From positions 1 to 34,546 of the forward strand of contig NZ_JALKFU020000008.1 of NCBI RefSeq assembly GCF_023242965.2: 34,546 bases of DNA. Reading direction: 5' to 3'. Source of the DNA: Frankia sp. AgKG'84/4. Lineage in GTDB: Bacteria > Actinomycetota > Actinomycetes > Frankiales > Frankiaceae. Under the pieces are notes generated by a model that was not told the DNA's origin, made no database searches, and worked only from the letters and a program-made list of their open reading frames with translations. The position numbers were made by a program, and so were the translations under genes. This document shows positions 1 through 15,717 of the stretch, one piece after another. Every line of letters starts with the position of its first letter. Positions within the stretch are counted from its first letter, which is position 1.

Positions 1-71
1 CGAGCGAGGCCCCGGCCGCGGAGCCCGCGGCTGCCGAGCCGGCCGAGCCGGCCGAGGCCGCCGCAGAGTAG
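1..71 (+). CDS. rplJ: Ribosomal protein L10, C-terminal end (partial)
   Basis: The window opens inside a reading frame (codons from base 3) that ends at TAG 69-71. The 22 visible residues are almost only Ala, Glu and Pro, as in the low-complexity tails of actinobacterial L10. L10 is the base of the ribosomal stalk and carries the L7/L12 dimers, and the rplL gene follows 111 bp downstream in the usual rplJ-rplL order. Identification rests on position and tail composition, because the folded part lies outside the window. Confidence 0.8.
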   Translation, partial: SEAPAAEPAAAEPAEPAEAAAE

Positions 72-114
72 CGCGCTCCGCTTCCGTTCCACCGCACTAC
101 ACCCTGATCCCAGT

Positions 115-148
115 GGTCGGCCCGACCCGCGGGTCGAGGTCGGCCCGA
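115..148 (+). repeat. 11-bp direct repeats flanking a palindrome before rplL
   Basis: GGTCGGCCCGA occurs at 115-125 and again at 138-148. Between and partly within them is the perfect palindrome CGACCCGCGGGTCG (123-136). In RNA this could form a short hairpin in the rplJ-rplL spacer, 35 nt before the rplL start. It may be a processing or attenuation site, but there is no U-tract and function is unknown. Confidence 0.45.
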
Positions 149-182
149 GCAAGTTGACCTGACGAGGAAGGAACACGCCACC

Positions 183-575
183 ATGGCGAAGCTGTCGACC
201 GATGAGCTGCTGGACGCGTTCAAGGAACTGACGCTGCTGGAGCTCTCGGAGTTCGTGAAGCAGTTCGAGGAGACCTTCGGCGTCACCGCGGCCGCTCCGG
301 TCGCCGTTGCCGCGGCCCCGGTCGCCGGTGGCGCGGGCGGCGAGGCTGCCGCCGCCGAGGAGCAGGACGAGTTCGACGTCATCCTCGAGTCCGTCGGCGA
401 CAAGAAGATCCAGGTCATCAAGGAGGTCCGCGCGCTCACCAGCCTCGGGCTGAAGGAGGCCAAGGACCTCGTCGACGGCGCGCCCAAGCCGGTTCTGGAG
501 AAGGTTGCCAAGGAGGCCGCGGACAAGGCCAAGGCGGCTCTCGAGGGCGCTGGCGCGACGGTCTCCGTCAAGTAG
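183..575 (+). CDS. rplL: Ribosomal protein L7/L12
   Basis: This is the multicopy stalk protein of the 50S subunit, which recruits and activates translational GTPases (EF-Tu, EF-G, IF2). The 130 residues show the three expected parts: an N-terminal dimerisation helix region (about 1-33), an Ala/Gly/Pro-rich hinge (about 36-60), and a C-terminal globular domain with the conserved factor-binding helix around [11 protein letters not shown] (73-83) and a [10 protein letters not shown] segment (89-98). An AGGAAGG motif at 165-171 precedes the ATG. It lies downstream of rplJ and upstream of rpoBC, the classical beta-operon order. Length is normal for actinobacteria. Confidence 0.98.
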   Translation: MAKLSTDELLDAFKELTLLELSEFVKQFEETFGVTAAAPVAVAAAPVAGGAGGEAAAAEEQDEFDVILESVGDKKIQVIKEVRALTSLGLKEAKDLVDGAPKPVLEKVAKEAADKAKAALEGAGATVSVK

Positions 576-618
576 TTCGGCGGGCCGGCCCGCTGGGTCG
601 GCCGCCACGCTCACCCGT

Positions 619-648
619 GTGCCGGGGCACCTCCGAGTGCCCCGGCAC
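619..648 (+). terminator. Terminator/attenuator-like hairpin after rplL
   Basis: A perfect 12-bp inverted repeat, GTGCCGGGGCAC (619-630) and GTGCCCCGGCAC (637-648), encloses a 6-nt loop and starts 44 nt after the rplL stop. No U-tract follows, as is common for actinobacterial terminators. It may end most rplJL transcripts or act as a processing site that keeps L7/L12 mRNA more abundant than rpoBC mRNA. Confidence 0.65.
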
Positions 649-838
649 GTGGCGTCTTGCGGGTAGAACACCTGGATACGCTGCTACGTAGGCGGTTGAG
701 CGACTCGGACCGTTCGTGACGTTTCCCGAAGGGGGTTGACTGCCTCTGTCGATCGAGGTTCCATCATGTCGCGAACATTCGTCGGGAAGCAGATGCGGTG
801 AGCAACGTTCCGTCCGCGCGGTCCTACCACGCACGTTC

Positions 839-867
839 TTGCCAGCGGTGTGCCTGTCGGCTACACT
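839..867 (+). promoter_or_regulatory. Housekeeping-sigma promoter for rpoBC
   Basis: TTGCCA (839-844) and TACACT (862-867) are separated by exactly 17 bp. The -35 matches TTGACA at four of six positions, and the -10 fits the actinobacterial TAnnnT pattern. Transcription would start near 874, giving rpoBC a leader of about 580 nt. It is the best-spaced promoter match in this gap; the TTGACT at 736 lacks a good partner. Confidence 0.7.
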
Positions 868-1330
868 GCTAGTTTGCGCTGCCCTTTTCGTCGCATCGGC
901 TCCGCCAGCACCGGTTTCGCGGTGAGGTTGGGCTCTGAAGTGGGGGTCCCGTACGCGCCGCCAGGCGGCCCGGCCTACAGAGTCGGAAGCCGTGTCCGCG
1001 GTGGGGATCGGTATGACGCCGGGGGCGCGTTGGCCGTGCTGGTGCGTGGCACGGCTGTATGGCAGCCACATCGAGGATCCCAACGCCCGTGCACCGACCC
1101 GTTGTTCTCGGCGGACACCGGCGTCGCCGCGCGCTCGCGCCGCGACGACGATTTGGCATGCCCGCGGTCAGCCGCACGCCTGCCCTGCCGCACGCCTGCG
1201 GTTTCGCGGACCGACGGGCCAGGACCGACTATTCCCGCTGCGGGACGACGGCCGACTGCGACCGCGCGACCGGCCACCGGGTGCCCCGGTATGGCCGCCG
1301 CACCCGGGTGCCTCGCGGTCATCCTCTCAC

Positions 1331-1349
1331 CGGCGGGCTTCCCCCGCCG
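1331..1349 (+). promoter_or_regulatory. Hairpin in the rpoB leader
   Basis: CGGCGGG (1331-1337) and CCCGCCG (1343-1349) form a 7-bp stem with a CTTCC loop, 104 nt before the rpoB start. It could stabilise the leader or take part in attenuation. No U-run follows it. Confidence 0.35.
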
Positions 1350-1453
1350 CTGTTCCCGACAACCGTAGCGAGATACTGATCACCTGACCACCCCCGACGG
1401 ATCCTTGACGTCCGCGACGCCAGCCCGACGATCAGGCCACCGGAAGGACCACC

Positions 1454-4879
<3,426 letters not shown>

Positions 4880-4885
4880 CCGGCC

Positions 4886-4932
4886 GCCGGGGGCCCGGCC
4901 CACCTGACCTGAGGTGGCAGCGGGCCCCCGGC
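4886..4932 (+). promoter_or_regulatory. Two-tier hairpin between rpoB and rpoC
   Basis: GCCGGGGGCCCG (4886-4897) pairs perfectly with CGGGCCCCCGGC (4921-4932). Inside, CCACCT (4900-4905) pairs with AGGTGG (4912-4917) around the loop GACCTG. The 18 base pairs are broken by one small internal loop. It begins 7 nt after the rpoB stop and has no U-tract, so a processing, stabilising or partial-termination role setting rpoC relative to rpoB is more likely than full termination. Confidence 0.65.
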
Positions 4933-4985
4933 GAGCCGGCCCGACTCCAGCGTCCCGACCGAGAAAGAGAGAGCAGGCGACAGTC

Positions 4986-8876
<3,891 letters not shown>

Positions 8877-8881
8877 TCCGG

Positions 8882-8917
8882 CGGTGCCCCGGCCGGCATG
8901 GCCTGGCCGGGGCACCG
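8882..8917 (+). terminator. Hairpin 1 after rpoC
   Basis: CGGTGCCCCGGCC (8882-8894) and GGCCGGGGCACCG (8905-8917) form a perfect 13-bp stem with a 10-nt loop, starting 5 nt after the rpoC stop. There is no U-tract, which is usual for GC-rich actinobacterial terminators. Confidence 0.75.
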
Positions 8918-8931
8918 GTGACCGGATGGCG

Positions 8932-8979
8932 ACGGCGGCCTGGCTTCCCCTCGGACGACGGGGAGCCGGGCCGCCGTTT
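8932..8979 (+). terminator. Hairpin 2 after rpoC (main terminator candidate)
   Basis: ACGGCGGCC (8932-8940) pairs with GGCCGCCGT (8969-8977). The stem continues inward imperfectly to CCCC/GGGG around a TCGGACGAC loop. The 3' arm runs into a short T stretch (TTT at 8977-8979). With the preceding hairpin it forms a tandem terminator closing the rpoBC unit. Confidence 0.75.
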
Positions 8980-9065
8980 CGGCGTTTGTGCTCCTGCGCT
9001 GCTGTGAACCCGCGCTAGGTGCCCCCGCGCTGCTGTGCCCGCGATCTTTGGAGGATGAGCCCGCG

Positions 9066-9929
9066 GTGACGAACACGCTGACGCCGTCGTGGCCGGAGCT
9101 GCGCGCCGGCGGCCTGGTGTTCGAGGACGACACGATGCTCGCGCTCGACAAGCCGGCCGGCATCTCGGTGATGGGGGAGCGGCACGACACCGACCTCGTC
9201 CGGCTCGCCGCTGCGGCCGGTGAGGAGCTGTTCCCCGTGCACCGCATCGACAAGGCCACCTCGGGCCTGGTGCTGTTCGCCCGCGAACTGCGGTACCACG
9301 GCGACCTCACGCGCCAGTTCCAGCGGCGCACGGTGGACAAGGGCTACCTGGTGCTCACCCGGACCCGCGGCCTGCCCGCGGTGGGCACCATTGACCTGCC
9401 ACTGAGCGTGGGGCGCAAGAACCGGGTCCGGATCGCCGCGAACCGCGGCGACATCGTTACCCGCGTCACCGCGCATTCCGCGTCCGGCGACGCGGTGGGG
9501 CACTGGTCGGTCCCGGCGGGCGCGGTGTTCGGGCATGTCCGCAGCTATCCGTCAGTGACCCAGTTCCGCCGGTTGTGGGAAGGCGGCGACGCCACGCTGC
9601 TCCTGGCCACTCCAATCAGCGGGCGGCGGCATCAGATCCGGGTGCATCTGGCCTGGATCGGACATCCGATCGAGGGCGATCCGCTTTTCGACCGCACGGC
9701 CACGTCGCGCACCCTGCTGCACTCCTGGCGCCTGGCGCTTGACAGCGGGGGGATCCGCCGGCGGCTCGAGGCGGACCCGGGCGGCGACTTCTGGGCTCCG
9801 GTCGGGGACCTCGTGCCCCCGGATCTGCCGGGCGCCCTGTCCGGTCTGCTGCCCTGGCCGGTGCCGCCGGTGCCGCCGGTGCCGCCGGTGCCGCCGGTGC
9901 CGTCGTGGCTGCTGGAGTCGGGCGACTGA
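9066..9929 (+). CDS. RluA-family RNA pseudouridine synthase
   Basis: This protein isomerises uridine to pseudouridine in rRNA or tRNA; which site cannot be told from the sequence. I chose GTG 9066 (287 residues, MTNTLTPSWPELRAGG) because GGAGG at 9050-9054 sits 11 nt upstream and the extra residues from the earlier ATG 8988 look unlike protein. The family signature HRIDKATSGLVLF (59-71) contains the catalytic Asp62, and a GRRHQIRVHLAWIGHPI block lies in the C-terminal half. The C-terminus ends in a Val-Pro-Pro repeat encoded by 9-bp tandem units, an unusual appendage. It sits alone between the rpoC terminator and a convergent glycosylase gene. Confidence 0.9.
   Translation: MTNTLTPSWPELRAGGLVFEDDTMLALDKPAGISVMGERHDTDLVRLAAAAGEELFPVHRIDKATSGLVLFARELRYHGDLTRQFQRRTVDKGYLVLTRTRGLPAVGTIDLPLSVGRKNRVRIAANRGDIVTRVTAHSASGDAVGHWSVPAGAVFGHVRSYPSVTQFRRLWEGGDATLLLATPISGRRHQIRVHLAWIGHPIEGDPLFDRTATSRTLLHSWRLALDSGGIRRRLEADPGGDFWAPVGDLVPPDLPGALSGLLPWPVPPVPPVPPVPPVPSWLLESGD
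9861..9905 (+). repeat. 9-bp tandem repeat inside the pseudouridine synthase gene
   Basis: Four perfect copies of GTGCCGCCG (9861-9896) are followed by one copy with a single change (GTGCCGTCG, 9897-9905). They encode Val-Pro-Pro triplets just before the C-terminus. Because the unit is a multiple of three, copy number can change without a frameshift. Confidence 0.95.
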
Positions 9930-9946
9930 GCGGTCATGGCAGGGGT

Positions 9947-9967
9947 CGGGCGCGATCTGCTCGCCCG
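9947..9967. terminator. Weak bidirectional hairpin between convergent genes
   Basis: CGGGCG (9947-9952) and CGCCCG (9962-9967) form a 6-bp stem with a 9-nt loop in the 49-bp gap between the stops of two convergent genes. The position suits a shared terminator, but the stem is short and no T-run is present on either strand. Confidence 0.35.
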
Positions 9968-9978
9968 GCGGCCCCGCG

Positions 9979-10611
9979 CTACGGCCTGATCGGGCCGTAG
10001 GCGGCTTCGCGTAGCTCCCCGTAGGCCTGGGTAAGGTCGGGAAGCTGGTAGTGGGCATTGAGGCCGCTGGGGTTCGGCAGCAGCCAGATGGCCGCCGGTC
10101 CCAGTGTCTCGGGCTGGCGGCCGACGCGGGCGGTGCGCCGCCGGAAGCCCAGGCGATAGGCGGCCAGGCCGAGGAAGGCGACCCAGGCCGGCTCGATCCG
10201 CTCGACCAGCTCGCCCAGGCGGGTGACGCCGGCCCGAATCTCGTCGTCGTCGATCTCGTCGGCGCGGGCGGTGGAACGCGGGACGAAGTTCGTGATGCTG
10301 ATGCCGCGGCTGGTCAGCTCGCCGGTCTCGCTCGGGTGCAGCCGGCGCGGGGTGAAGCCGGCGAGGTGCAGCACCGGCCAGAGGCGGTTGCTGGGCGTGC
10401 CGAAGTGGAATCCGGTGGCCCCGGACTCCAGCGACGGGTTGATGCCGCACAACAGGACGGTGGTGCGCGGCGCGACGAGGTCCCCGACCGTGGTGCCGTA
10501 CGCGGCCAGGAGCTGTTCCCTGGTGGGTCGGATCGGGCGGCCGTCGGCGCGCCGCGGTGGTCCCGGAGTGGCCGCCGGCCCGGGTGGATCTCCGTCAACT
10601 GCGTCGAACAT
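9979..10611 (-). CDS. mug: Mug/TDG-type mismatch-specific uracil/thymine DNA glycosylase
   Basis: This enzyme removes uracil or thymine mispaired with guanine to start base-excision repair. The two family motifs are present: GINPSLESGATGFHF (56-70) with the expected catalytic Asn58, and LLPNPSGLNAHY near the C-terminus. I chose the ATG at 10611 (210 residues) because GGAGG (plus-strand CCTCC, 10622-10626) lies 10 nt upstream. A longer frame to 10668 adds residues that look non-coding. It points against all other genes in the window and is divergent from the str operon. Mug homologues are common in actinobacteria, but I cannot say whether this position is usual. Confidence 0.88.
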   Translation of the reverse strand: MFDAVDGDPPGPAATPGPPRRADGRPIRPTREQLLAAYGTTVGDLVAPRTTVLLCGINPSLESGATGFHFGTPSNRLWPVLHLAGFTPRRLHPSETGELTSRGISITNFVPRSTARADEIDDDEIRAGVTRLGELVERIEPAWVAFLGLAAYRLGFRRRTARVGRQPETLGPAAIWLLPNPSGLNAHYQLPDLTQAYGELREAAYGPIRP

Positions 10612-10876
10612 GTCCGCGGAGCCTCCGTAGCAGGTATCGTGCTGATCTGTACAGCCTGCCAGTGTCACGGTGGCGTCGGTCGGTCCCCTGGATCCGTTGG
10701 TTCCAGGAAGGTCGCTCGGTTCCCGATTGCTCGCCTGGTGGGTCGCGTGAGGTCCGGCCGCCCCGCTCCGCGGGTAGTGGATTGTCGGCCTCGGCGCGCC
10801 GACCAGGCTGTTCGGGTGTAGTTGCGTTCACCGTGGGCCTGTGGCTGTCTGCGCGGGAGGTCGTTCGGTACCCCGT

Positions 10877-10906
10877 TCGACACGTGACGCGGCTGTGGAG
10901 TACTGT
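10877..10906 (+). promoter_or_regulatory. Candidate promoter for the str operon
   Basis: TCGACA (10877-10882) matches the -35 consensus at five of six positions. It is followed after 18 bp by TACTGT (10901-10906), a TAnnnT -10 box. Transcription would begin near 10913, giving an rpsL leader of about 355 nt that includes both dyads. Confidence 0.5.
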
Positions 10907-10973
10907 TGATGCCCGTGGCCAGGGTCCGCGTGACTCTGGCGTGCGTCCCGTACTTCGATGTGGCGCCGTGGCG

Positions 10974-11004
10974 CTGAACGTGTTGACGTAACGTCGCCGT
11001 TCAG
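10974..11004 (+). promoter_or_regulatory. Nested dyad upstream of rpsL
   Basis: CTGAACG (10974-10980) and CGTTCAG (10998-11004) are perfect inverted repeats enclosing a second one, GACGT-A-ACGTC (10985-10995). It resembles a protein operator or an RNA stem with an internal loop. It also contains TTGACG (10983-10988), for which I find no matching -10. Confidence 0.45.
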
Positions 11005-11075
11005 GGGTCCGTCGGCGACTGTCGAGCTCGGTTCCGCAAGGCGGCCGGGCGGGCTGGCGTGCTCTCCACAAGTGG

Positions 11076-11103
11076 TTTGGATCATCGAAATCCTTGATCC
11101 AAA
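11076..11103 (+). promoter_or_regulatory. AT-rich inverted repeat in the rpsL leader
   Basis: TTTGGATCA (11076-11084) and TGATCCAAA (11095-11103) form a perfect 9-bp repeat with a 10-nt spacer, 164 nt before the rpsL start. The local base composition is far richer in A/T than its surroundings. It could be an operator or a leader RNA hairpin; a terminator is unlikely because the stem is weak. Confidence 0.45.
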
Positions 11104-11267
11104 TTTACTGGGACAGCGCGACACACCCGACCGCGTGGGTCGGAAGTAGCGACTGGAGCCGACAGGGTGGCTCGCGGTACGGGTCGCGAAGGAAACGCAG
11201 GTAGGCCGGCGGACCGGTCTGGTTGCCCAAGGCAGTACGACGAGGCGTCACAGGAACGGGAGCGGCG

Positions 11268-11642
11268 TTGCCCACGATCCAGCAGCTGGTCCGAAAGGGC
11301 CGGCAGGACAAGGTCGAGAAGACCAAGACCCCGGCACTCAAGGGGAGCCCTCAGCGTCGTGGTGTGTGCACCCGCGTCTACACGACCACCCCGAAGAAGC
11401 CGAACTCGGCGCTGCGCAAGGTGGCACGAGTCCGGCTGAACAGCGGGATCGAGGTCACCGCCTACATTCCCGGCGTCGGCCACAACCTGCAGGAGCACTC
11501 GATCGTGCTCGTCCGCGGTGGGCGAGTGAAGGATCTTCCGGGCGTTCGTTACAAGATCGTCCGAGGCGCGCTCGACACGCAGGGCGTCCGTAACCGCAAG
11601 CAAGCTCGCAGCAAGTATGGCGCGAAGAAGGAGAAGGGCTGA
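11268..11642 (+). CDS. rpsL: Ribosomal protein S12
   Basis: This is the decoding-centre protein of the 30S subunit, 124 residues, the standard length. TTG 11268 gives the canonical [13 protein letters not shown] start, with GGGAG 5 nt upstream; the upstream in-frame TTG at 11223 would add 15 atypical residues. The streptomycin-relevant residues look wild type: [12 protein letters not shown] carries Lys43 and Lys44, and the GGRVKDLPG loop carries Lys88 and Pro91. The stop overlaps the rpsG start by one base (TGATG), indicating coupled translation. Confidence 0.97.
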   Translation: MPTIQQLVRKGRQDKVEKTKTPALKGSPQRRGVCTRVYTTTPKKPNSALRKVARVRLNSGIEVTAYIPGVGHNLQEHSIVLVRGGRVKDLPGVRYKIVRGALDTQGVRNRKQARSKYGAKKEKG

Positions 11643-12112
11643 TGCCGCGCAAGGGGCCCGCACCCAAGCACGCCGTCGTGGTCGACCCGGTCTACGGGTC
11701 GCCGCTGGTGACCGCGCTGGTGAACAAGGTGCTGATGAGCGGCAAGAAGTCCGTCGCGGAGCGCATCGTGTACGGCGCGCTCGAGGGTGCGAAGAACAAG
11801 ACCGGCAACGACCCGGTCGTCACGCTGAAGCGGGCGCTCGACAACGTCAAGCCGACGCTGGAGGTGCGCAGCCGCCGGGTCGGTGGCGCCACCTACCAGG
11901 TGCCGGTCGAGGTTCGCGCCGGCCGCAGCACGACCCTGGCGCTGCGCTGGCTCGTCGGCTACTCCCGGGCCCGTCGTGAGAAGACGATGACCGAGCGGCT
12001 GATGAACGAGCTCATCGACGCGAGCAACGGCCTCGGCGCGAGCGTGAAGCGCCGGGAGGACACCCACAAGATGGCGGAGTCCAACAAGGCCTTCGCCCAC
12101 TACCGCTGGTAG
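11642..12112 (+). CDS. rpsG: Ribosomal protein S7
   Basis: This primary 16S rRNA-binding protein of the 30S head nucleates head assembly; S7 is the translational repressor of the str operon in E. coli. The 156 residues begin [10 protein letters not shown] and include the conserved [15 protein letters not shown] (36-50) and a C-terminal NKAFAHYRW, normal for the family. The ATG shares its first base with the rpsL stop, and fusA begins 6 nt after the TAG. Confidence 0.97.
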   Translation: MPRKGPAPKHAVVVDPVYGSPLVTALVNKVLMSGKKSVAERIVYGALEGAKNKTGNDPVVTLKRALDNVKPTLEVRSRRVGGATYQVPVEVRAGRSTTLALRWLVGYSRARREKTMTERLMNELIDASNGLGASVKRREDTHKMAESNKAFAHYRW

Positions 12113-12118
12113 CTCGAC

Positions 12119-14215
12119 ATGCCATCTGACGTTCCTTCCGCGCTGGCCAGGACCCGCAACATCGGGATCATGGCCCACATCGACGCGGGCAAGACCACCA
12201 CGACCGAGCGCATCCTCTTCTACACCGGTGTGAACTACAAGATCGGTGAAGTGCACGAGGGTGGCGCCACCATGGACTGGATGGAGCAGGAGCAGGAGCG
12301 GGGAATCACGATCACCTCCGCGGCCACCACCTGCGTCTGGCGTGACCACACCATCAACATCATCGACACGCCCGGCCACGTCGACTTCACGGTCGAGGTC
12401 GAGCGTTCGCTGCGCGTCCTCGACGGCGCGGTCGCGGTGTTCGACGCCGTCGCCGGTGTCGAACCGCAGAGCGAGACGGTCTGGAAGCAGGCCGACCGCT
12501 ACGACGTCCCGCGGATCGCCTTCGTCAACAAGATGGACCGCGTCGGCGCGGAGTTCCACCGCTGCGTCGAGATGATGGTCGACCGCCTCGACGCGACGCC
12601 CGCCGTCGTCCAGCTGCCCTGGGGCGTCGAGTCGGACTTCCGCGGCGTGATCGACCTGGTTCGGATGAAGGGCCTCCTCTGGCAGTCGGAGGACAAGGGC
12701 GCTTCGTACGACACGGTCGACATCCCGGCCGACCATGTCGAGGCCGCGCAGGAATGGCGCGACAAGCTGGTCGAGACTGTCTCCGAGAACGACGACGAGC
12801 TGATGGAGCTCTACCTCGAGGGCGTCGAGCCCACCGAGGAGCAGCTCGTCGCCGCGCTGCGTCGGGGCACGCTGGCCAGCAAGATCAACCCGGTGCTGTG
12901 CGGCTCCGCCTTCAAGAACAAGGGCGTCCAGCCCATGCTCGACGCGGTCGTCGACTACCTGCCGAACCCGCTGGAAATCGGTGCCACCGTCGGTCACTCG
13001 GTCAAGGACGAGGCCCTCGAGGTCCGTCGTGAGCCGTCCGAGGACGAGCCGTTCTCCGCCCTCGCCTTCAAGATCATGAGTGACCCGTACGTGGGCAAGC
13101 TGACCTACATCCGGGTGTACTCGGGCAAGATCAGCGGTGGCTCCCCGGTCCTGAACTCCACGAAGGACCGCAAGGAGCGGATCGGCCGCATCCTCCAGAT
13201 GCACGCCAACCACCGGGAAGACCGCGAGGGCGTCAGCGCGGGCCAGATCGTCGCCGTGGTGGGGCTGAAGAACACCACGACCGGCGACACGCTCTGCGAC
13301 CCGAACGCTCCGGTGATCCTGGAGTCGATGACGTTCCCGGCACCGGTCATCCACGTGGCGATCGAGCCGAAGACGAAGGCCGACCAGCAGAAGCTGGGCA
13401 CCGCGATCCAGCGGCTCGCCGAGGAGGACCCGACCTTCCAGGTCCGGACCGACGAGGAGACCGGCCAGACGATCATCGCTGGCATGGGCGAGCTGCACCT
13501 CGACGTGCTGGTCGACCGGATGCGCCGCGAATACGGCGTCGAGGCGAACGTCGGCAAGCCGCAGGTCGCCTACCGGGAGACCATCCGCCGCAAGGTGGAG
13601 AAGGTCGACTACACCCACAAGAAGCAGACGGGTGGTTCCGGGCAGTACGCCCGAGTGATCATCAGCCTGGAGCCTTCCGGCGGCGACGGCGGTGGCTACG
13701 AGTTCCAGAACAAGGTCACCGGCGGTCGCATCCCCAAGGAGTACATCCCCTCGGTGGACGCCGGCTGCCAGGAGGCCATGGAGTTCGGCGTTCTCGCCGG
13801 ATACCCCCTGGTCGACGTCAAGGTGACTCTCCTGGACGGGCAGTTCCACGACGTGGACTCCTCCGAACTCGCCTTCAAGATCGCGGGTTCGATGGCGTTC
13901 AAGGACGCCGCCAGGAAGGCAGACCCGGTGCTGCTCGAGCCGCTGATGGCCGTCGAGGTCACCACGCCCGAGGACCACATGGGCGACGTGATCGGCGACC
14001 TGAACTCGCGCCGTGGGCAGATCCAGGCGATGGAGGAGCGGGGCGGTTCCCGCATCGTGCGGGCAACGGTGCCGCTCTCGGAGATGTTCGGCTACGTCGG
14101 CGACCTGCGGTCGAAGACGTCCGGCCGGGCCAGCTACTCGATGCAGTTCGACTCCTACGCCGAGGTTCCCGGGAACGTCGCCAAGGAGATCATCGCCAAG
14201 GCCAGGGGGGAGTAA
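12119..14215 (+). CDS. fusA: Elongation factor G
   Basis: This translational GTPase drives ribosomal translocation and, with RRF, recycling; 698 residues, normal length. The GTPase motifs are AHIDAGKT (19-26), the switch-I RGIT (61-64), DTPGH (83-87) and NKMD (137-140). EF-G domains II to V follow, including the C-terminal [24 protein letters not shown] block. The ATG at 12119 follows rpsG by 6 nt without a strong Shine-Dalgarno, which suggests translation coupled to rpsG. tuf lies 75 bp downstream. Confidence 0.98.
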   Translation: MPSDVPSALARTRNIGIMAHIDAGKTTTTERILFYTGVNYKIGEVHEGGATMDWMEQEQERGITITSAATTCVWRDHTINIIDTPGHVDFTVEVERSLRVLDGAVAVFDAVAGVEPQSETVWKQADRYDVPRIAFVNKMDRVGAEFHRCVEMMVDRLDATPAVVQLPWGVESDFRGVIDLVRMKGLLWQSEDKGASYDTVDIPADHVEAAQEWRDKLVETVSENDDELMELYLEGVEPTEEQLVAALRRGTLASKINPVLCGSAFKNKGVQPMLDAVVDYLPNPLEIGATVGHSVKDEALEVRREPSEDEPFSALAFKIMSDPYVGKLTYIRVYSGKISGGSPVLNSTKDRKERIGRILQMHANHREDREGVSAGQIVAVVGLKNTTTGDTLCDPNAPVILESMTFPAPVIHVAIEPKTKADQQKLGTAIQRLAEEDPTFQVRTDEETGQTIIAGMGELHLDVLVDRMRREYGVEANVGKPQVAYRETIRRKVEKVDYTHKKQTGGSGQYARVIISLEPSGGDGGGYEFQNKVTGGRIPKEYIPSVDAGCQEAMEFGVLAGYPLVDVKVTLLDGQFHDVDSSELAFKIAGSMAFKDAARKADPVLLEPLMAVEVTTPEDHMGDVIGDLNSRRGQIQAMEERGGSRIVRATVPLSEMFGYVGDLRSKTSGRASYSMQFDSYAEVPGNVAKEIIAKARGE

Positions 14216-14290
14216 CCGCCCTCGAGGCGTGAGCATCACCCCCCAGCTGACTACACCAGCACGACACCACCCGTCCTTGGAGGGACACCC

Positions 14291-15484
<1,194 letters not shown>

Positions 15485-15489
15485 CAGTC

Positions 15490-15523
15490 GCGGGCGGTGG
15501 GTCCGAGGTGACCCACCGCCCGC
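15490..15523 (+). terminator. Terminator of the str operon
   Basis: GCGGGCGGTGGGTC (15490-15503) and GACCCACCGCCCGC (15510-15523) form a perfect 14-bp stem with a 6-nt loop, starting 5 nt after the tuf stop. Only a short T-containing stretch (ATTGCTGCT) follows. Confidence 0.88.
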
Positions 15524-15609
15524 ATTGCTGCTCGCGCGGTCTTCCCCACCGGGCCGCAGACGTGGCAGGCAGTGACACGGCAGGCAATCACGAGACAGCG
15601 GTAACCGGC

Positions 15610-15655
15610 AGATTCCCACCGCCGGCGGCGGGCGCCAACCGGCGCGGGGGAATCT
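15610..15655 (+). promoter_or_regulatory. Structured element upstream of rpsJ
   Basis: AGATTCCC (15610-15617) pairs with GGGAATCT (15648-15655), and within it GCGCC (15632-15636) pairs with GGCGC (15641-15645). It ends 62 nt before the rpsJ start, where a leader of the S10 operon would lie. In E. coli the S10 leader binds L4, but whether this element does so is unknown. No TAnnnT -10 box was found between the tuf terminator and rpsJ. Confidence 0.45.
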
Positions 15656-15717
15656 ACGGGCGGTGACCCGGTAGCGGTACCGGCCGGACGAGACAGACAG
15701 GACAGGCGAAGCCCACC

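Larger units (their letters stand above)
576..1453 (+). other. rplL-rpoB intergenic control region (878 bp)
   Basis: No convincing protein gene lies here; the open frames on both strands have no recognisable domain and follow GC-driven codon bias. From left to right the gap contains a terminator-like hairpin just after rplL (619-648), a near-consensus promoter (839-867), a predicted leader of about 580 nt and a hairpin close to rpoB (1331-1349). Inside the leader, GCCGTGC (1033-1039) can pair with GCACGGC (1049-1055), while GGCTG (1053-1057) can pair with CAGCC (1063-1067). These two stems share bases and exclude each other, which is compatible with a switch but proves nothing. Confidence 0.6.
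10612..11267. other. mug-rpsL intergenic control region (656 bp)
   Basis: No protein gene is supported here; open frames on both strands lack recognisable domains. The region separates the divergent mug gene from the str operon. It holds a promoter candidate (10877-10906), a nested dyad (10974-11004) and an unusually AT-rich perfect inverted repeat (11076-11103). I found no convincing promoter for mug on the minus strand. Confidence 0.6.

Noticed and set aside
736-767. TTGACT as a -35 box for rpoB
   Set aside because: The nearest -10-like CATCAT is 20 bp away and a poor match; the 839-867 promoter is far better.
850-1387. Open frames of 100-170 codons in the rplL-rpoB gap on both strands
   Set aside because: Many overlapping frames with Arg/Pro/Ala-rich translations, no domain and no clear ribosome-binding site; they lie within the predicted rpoB leader.
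4914-4985. Upstream in-frame GTG start for rpoC
   Set aside because: It falls inside the intergenic hairpin and adds 24 residues unlike any RpoC N-terminus; TTG 4986 gives the conserved MLDVNFF.
8988-9065. Upstream ATG for the pseudouridine synthase
   Set aside because: The added 26 residues are Cys/Pro-rich and unlike the family, and the GGAGG at 9050-9054 points to GTG 9066.
10983-11011. TTGACG as a -35 box for rpsL
   Set aside because: No TAnnnT sequence at 16-18 bp spacing; the bases are better explained as part of the dyad.
14216-14290. Separate tuf promoter in the fusA-tuf gap
   Set aside because: Only a partial TACACC box and no -35; a weak or non-canonical promoter cannot be excluded.
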